The notes under the pieces were generated by a model that was not told the origin of the DNA, searched no databases, and saw nothing but the letters and a program-made list of their open reading frames with translations. From Puia dinghuensis (GTDB lineage: Bacteria > Bacteroidota > Bacteroidia > Chitinophagales > Chitinophagaceae), in the NCBI GenBank assembly GCA_026224995.1, contig JAMFRX010000162.1, positions 1 to 7,698 on the forward strand: a stretch of 7,698 bases of DNA. Direction: 5' to 3'. Position 1 is the first letter of the stretch. Every line of letters begins with the position of its first letter. Both the position numbers and the translations under genes were made by a program. Below are positions 6,566 to 7,698 of the stretch, piece by piece.

Positions 6566-7411
6566 ATGATGGATATAGAACTAGAGAACCTGCGGGAGAT
6601 GGCCCTGAAAGTGCGGGAGCATATCATCCGGCTGTCGCAGGGCGGCGGGTGTTTTATCGGGGCTTCGTTATCCTGTGTGGAGATCCTGGTCTACTGCTAT
6701 GCCCGGGTGATCCGTGGAGCTAAGGATGACCCGCAACGGGACTATCTTTTCCTGTCCAAGGGGCATGATGTCCCGGCGTTATACGGCACGTTCGTGGAGA
6801 TGGGGCTTTTGGACGCCGGCAGATTGAGCAATCATCTGTCGCCTGCCGACAGCATCTACTGGCATCCGAACAGGAATATACCCGGTGTGGAATTCCATAG
6901 TGGCTCATTGGGTCATCTGCCTGCGGTAGCGGCCGGCGTCGCCCTGGATTGCCGGCTGCGGGGTGGCGATAACCGGGTGGTGGTCATCACGGGTGACGGC
7001 GAGCTCAATGAAGGCAGCGTTTGGGAGACCATCTTAGTTGCGAACGCTCATGGCCTGGACAACCTGGTCCTCGTAGTCGACCGCAACCAGTTCCAGGCCA
7101 ATATCCGCACGGAGGACCTGATCCCGTTGGAGCCGCTACAGGATAAGTTCGAGGCCTTTGGCTGCGCCGTGGAGCGCATCGACGGGCATGACTTCGGGCA
7201 GCTGGAACTCGCTTTTGCGAATATCCAGGCACGTGGAAAGGTCAATGTGATCATCGCCGACACTGTGCGCGGCAAGGGCTTACCGAGCATAGAGGCGAGG
7301 GCCGACCGTTGGTTCTGCTCCTTCACGGCTGCGGAAGTGGAACAGCTCCTGCAGGAGCTGCACGGTAATATAAAGGCATCCATCGAATCGGAAACACTGG
7401 TAGTACGGTAA
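6566..7411 (+). CDS. Transketolase-like protein, N-terminal ThDP-binding subunit, 281 aa
   Basis: This is the N-terminal half of a split transketolase-like enzyme that binds thiamine diphosphate and Mg2+. The ThDP motif runs from GDGELNEGSVWE (143-154; D144 for metal) to VDRNQFQ (171-177; N174), with D-to-N spacing of 30 as in E. coli TktA (D155/N185). Other family marks are LSKGHDVPALYG (63-74, H67), WHPNRNIPGVEFHSGSLGH (99-117) and RGKGLPS (235-241). Odd points: the usual GHPGxSLS is CFIGASLS (29-36), so His becomes Phe30; the usual WHG after GKG is WFC (249-251), so another His becomes Phe250; and GSLGQG is GSLGHLP. These suggest altered substrate use, perhaps making an unusual ketose or acyloin for a glycan. 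ATG 6566 is directly followed by a second ATG and preceded by an A-rich stretch; it sits 6 nt after the cytidylyltransferase. It needs the C-terminal half encoded just downstream to be active. Confidence 0.88.
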   Translation: MMDIELENLREMALKVREHIIRLSQGGGCFIGASLSCVEILVYCYARVIRGAKDDPQRDYLFLSKGHDVPALYGTFVEMGLLDAGRLSNHLSPADSIYWHPNRNIPGVEFHSGSLGHLPAVAAGVALDCRLRGGDNRVVVITGDGELNEGSVWETILVANAHGLDNLVLVVDRNQFQANIRTEDLIPLEPLQDKFEAFGCAVERIDGHDFGQLELAFANIQARGKVNVIIADTVRGKGLPSIEARADRWFCSFTAAEVEQLLQELHGNIKASIESETLVVR

Positions 7412-7443
7412 TCAACCTGCTCCGGCTTAACTATGACCTGGCT

Positions 7444-7698
7444 ATGACTTACGAACAGCTATTGATACAAACGGCCTTAAGGGATGAACGCATCATCGTG
7501 ATGACGGCGGAGAACAGGGCCCTGGTCCGCAATGTGCCAGCGGCGTTGGGTGGACGTTTCATCGACACGGGCATCACCGAGCAGACGATGGTCGGGATGG
7601 CTGCGGGGCTGGCTTTGCGGGGGCGGATCCCTGTGGTCCATGCGCTGGCGCCTTTCCTTACGATGCGGGCTTTTGAATTCATCCGAACGGATGTAGGC
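7444..7698 (+). CDS. Transketolase-like protein, C-terminal subunit (partial, cut by window edge)
   Basis: This is the first 85 residues of the C-terminal half of the split transketolase-like enzyme, covering the start of the pyrimidine-binding domain. FIDTGITEQTMVGMAAGLAL (39-58) holds the conserved Glu (E46) that activates the ThDP aminopyrimidine ring, and APFLTMRAFEFIRTDVG (69-85) is the next family block. Where transketolases usually have an LSADL-like stretch, this protein has VMTAENRA (19-26), another sign of a divergent branch. ATG 7444 is the only in-frame start before the domain and lies 32 nt after the N-terminal subunit's stop. Full-length members are about 300-320 residues, so roughly three quarters of the gene, including the C-terminal domain, lies outside the window. 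Confidence 0.88.
   Translation, partial: MTYEQLLIQTALRDERIIVMTAENRALVRNVPAALGGRFIDTGITEQTMVGMAAGLALRGRIPVVHALAPFLTMRAFEFIRTDVG

Overview
The window looks like chromosomal DNA of a Bacteroidota bacterium, most likely of the Chitinophaga/Chitinophagaceae type. Four things point there: an outer-membrane TonB-dependent receptor with an N-terminal carboxypeptidase-regulatory-like domain, promoter-like TAnnTTTG (-7) boxes of the Bacteroidota type, A-rich start regions without clear Shine-Dalgarno sequences, and moderately GC-rich genes. No RNA gene, insertion sequence, CRISPR array or phage gene was seen.

Left region (1-3792). A small helix-turn-helix protein (80-370, +) is preceded by a good Bacteroidota promoter (11-41) and a 14-bp inverted repeat with 13 of 14 positions matching (40-53/61-74), which may be its operator. 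It converges on a 909-residue TonB-dependent receptor (418-3147, -). Upstream of the receptor on the same strand, 48 bp away, lies a MobA/MocA-like nucleotidyltransferase (3196-3792, -), so the two may be co-transcribed.

Middle (3793-4716). A 94-bp divergent intergenic region separates the nucleotidyltransferase from a secreted SGNH/GDSL hydrolase (3887-4600, +), whose -7 box lies only 11 bp before its start codon. A 116-bp gap, 4601-4716, follows. It holds no gene and no convincing terminator, only a weak -7-like box and short AT-rich motifs.

Right region (4717-7698, all +). Four tightly packed genes form what looks like an operon running off the right edge: a GT-B-like transferase; an SpsF-type cytidylyltransferase that starts 65 nt inside the end of the transferase gene; the N-terminal (ThDP-binding) half of a transketolase-like enzyme, 6 nt downstream; and the C-terminal half, 32 nt further on and cut by the window edge. 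My reading is a surface-glycan module: the two-subunit ThDP enzyme makes or remodels a keto-sugar, the cytidylyltransferase activates it with CTP, and the GT-B protein transfers it. The ThDP-binding residues are kept, but two histidines conserved in true transketolases appear to be phenylalanines, so this is probably not the pentose-phosphate enzyme. This operon is the most promising part of the window for undescribed biochemistry.
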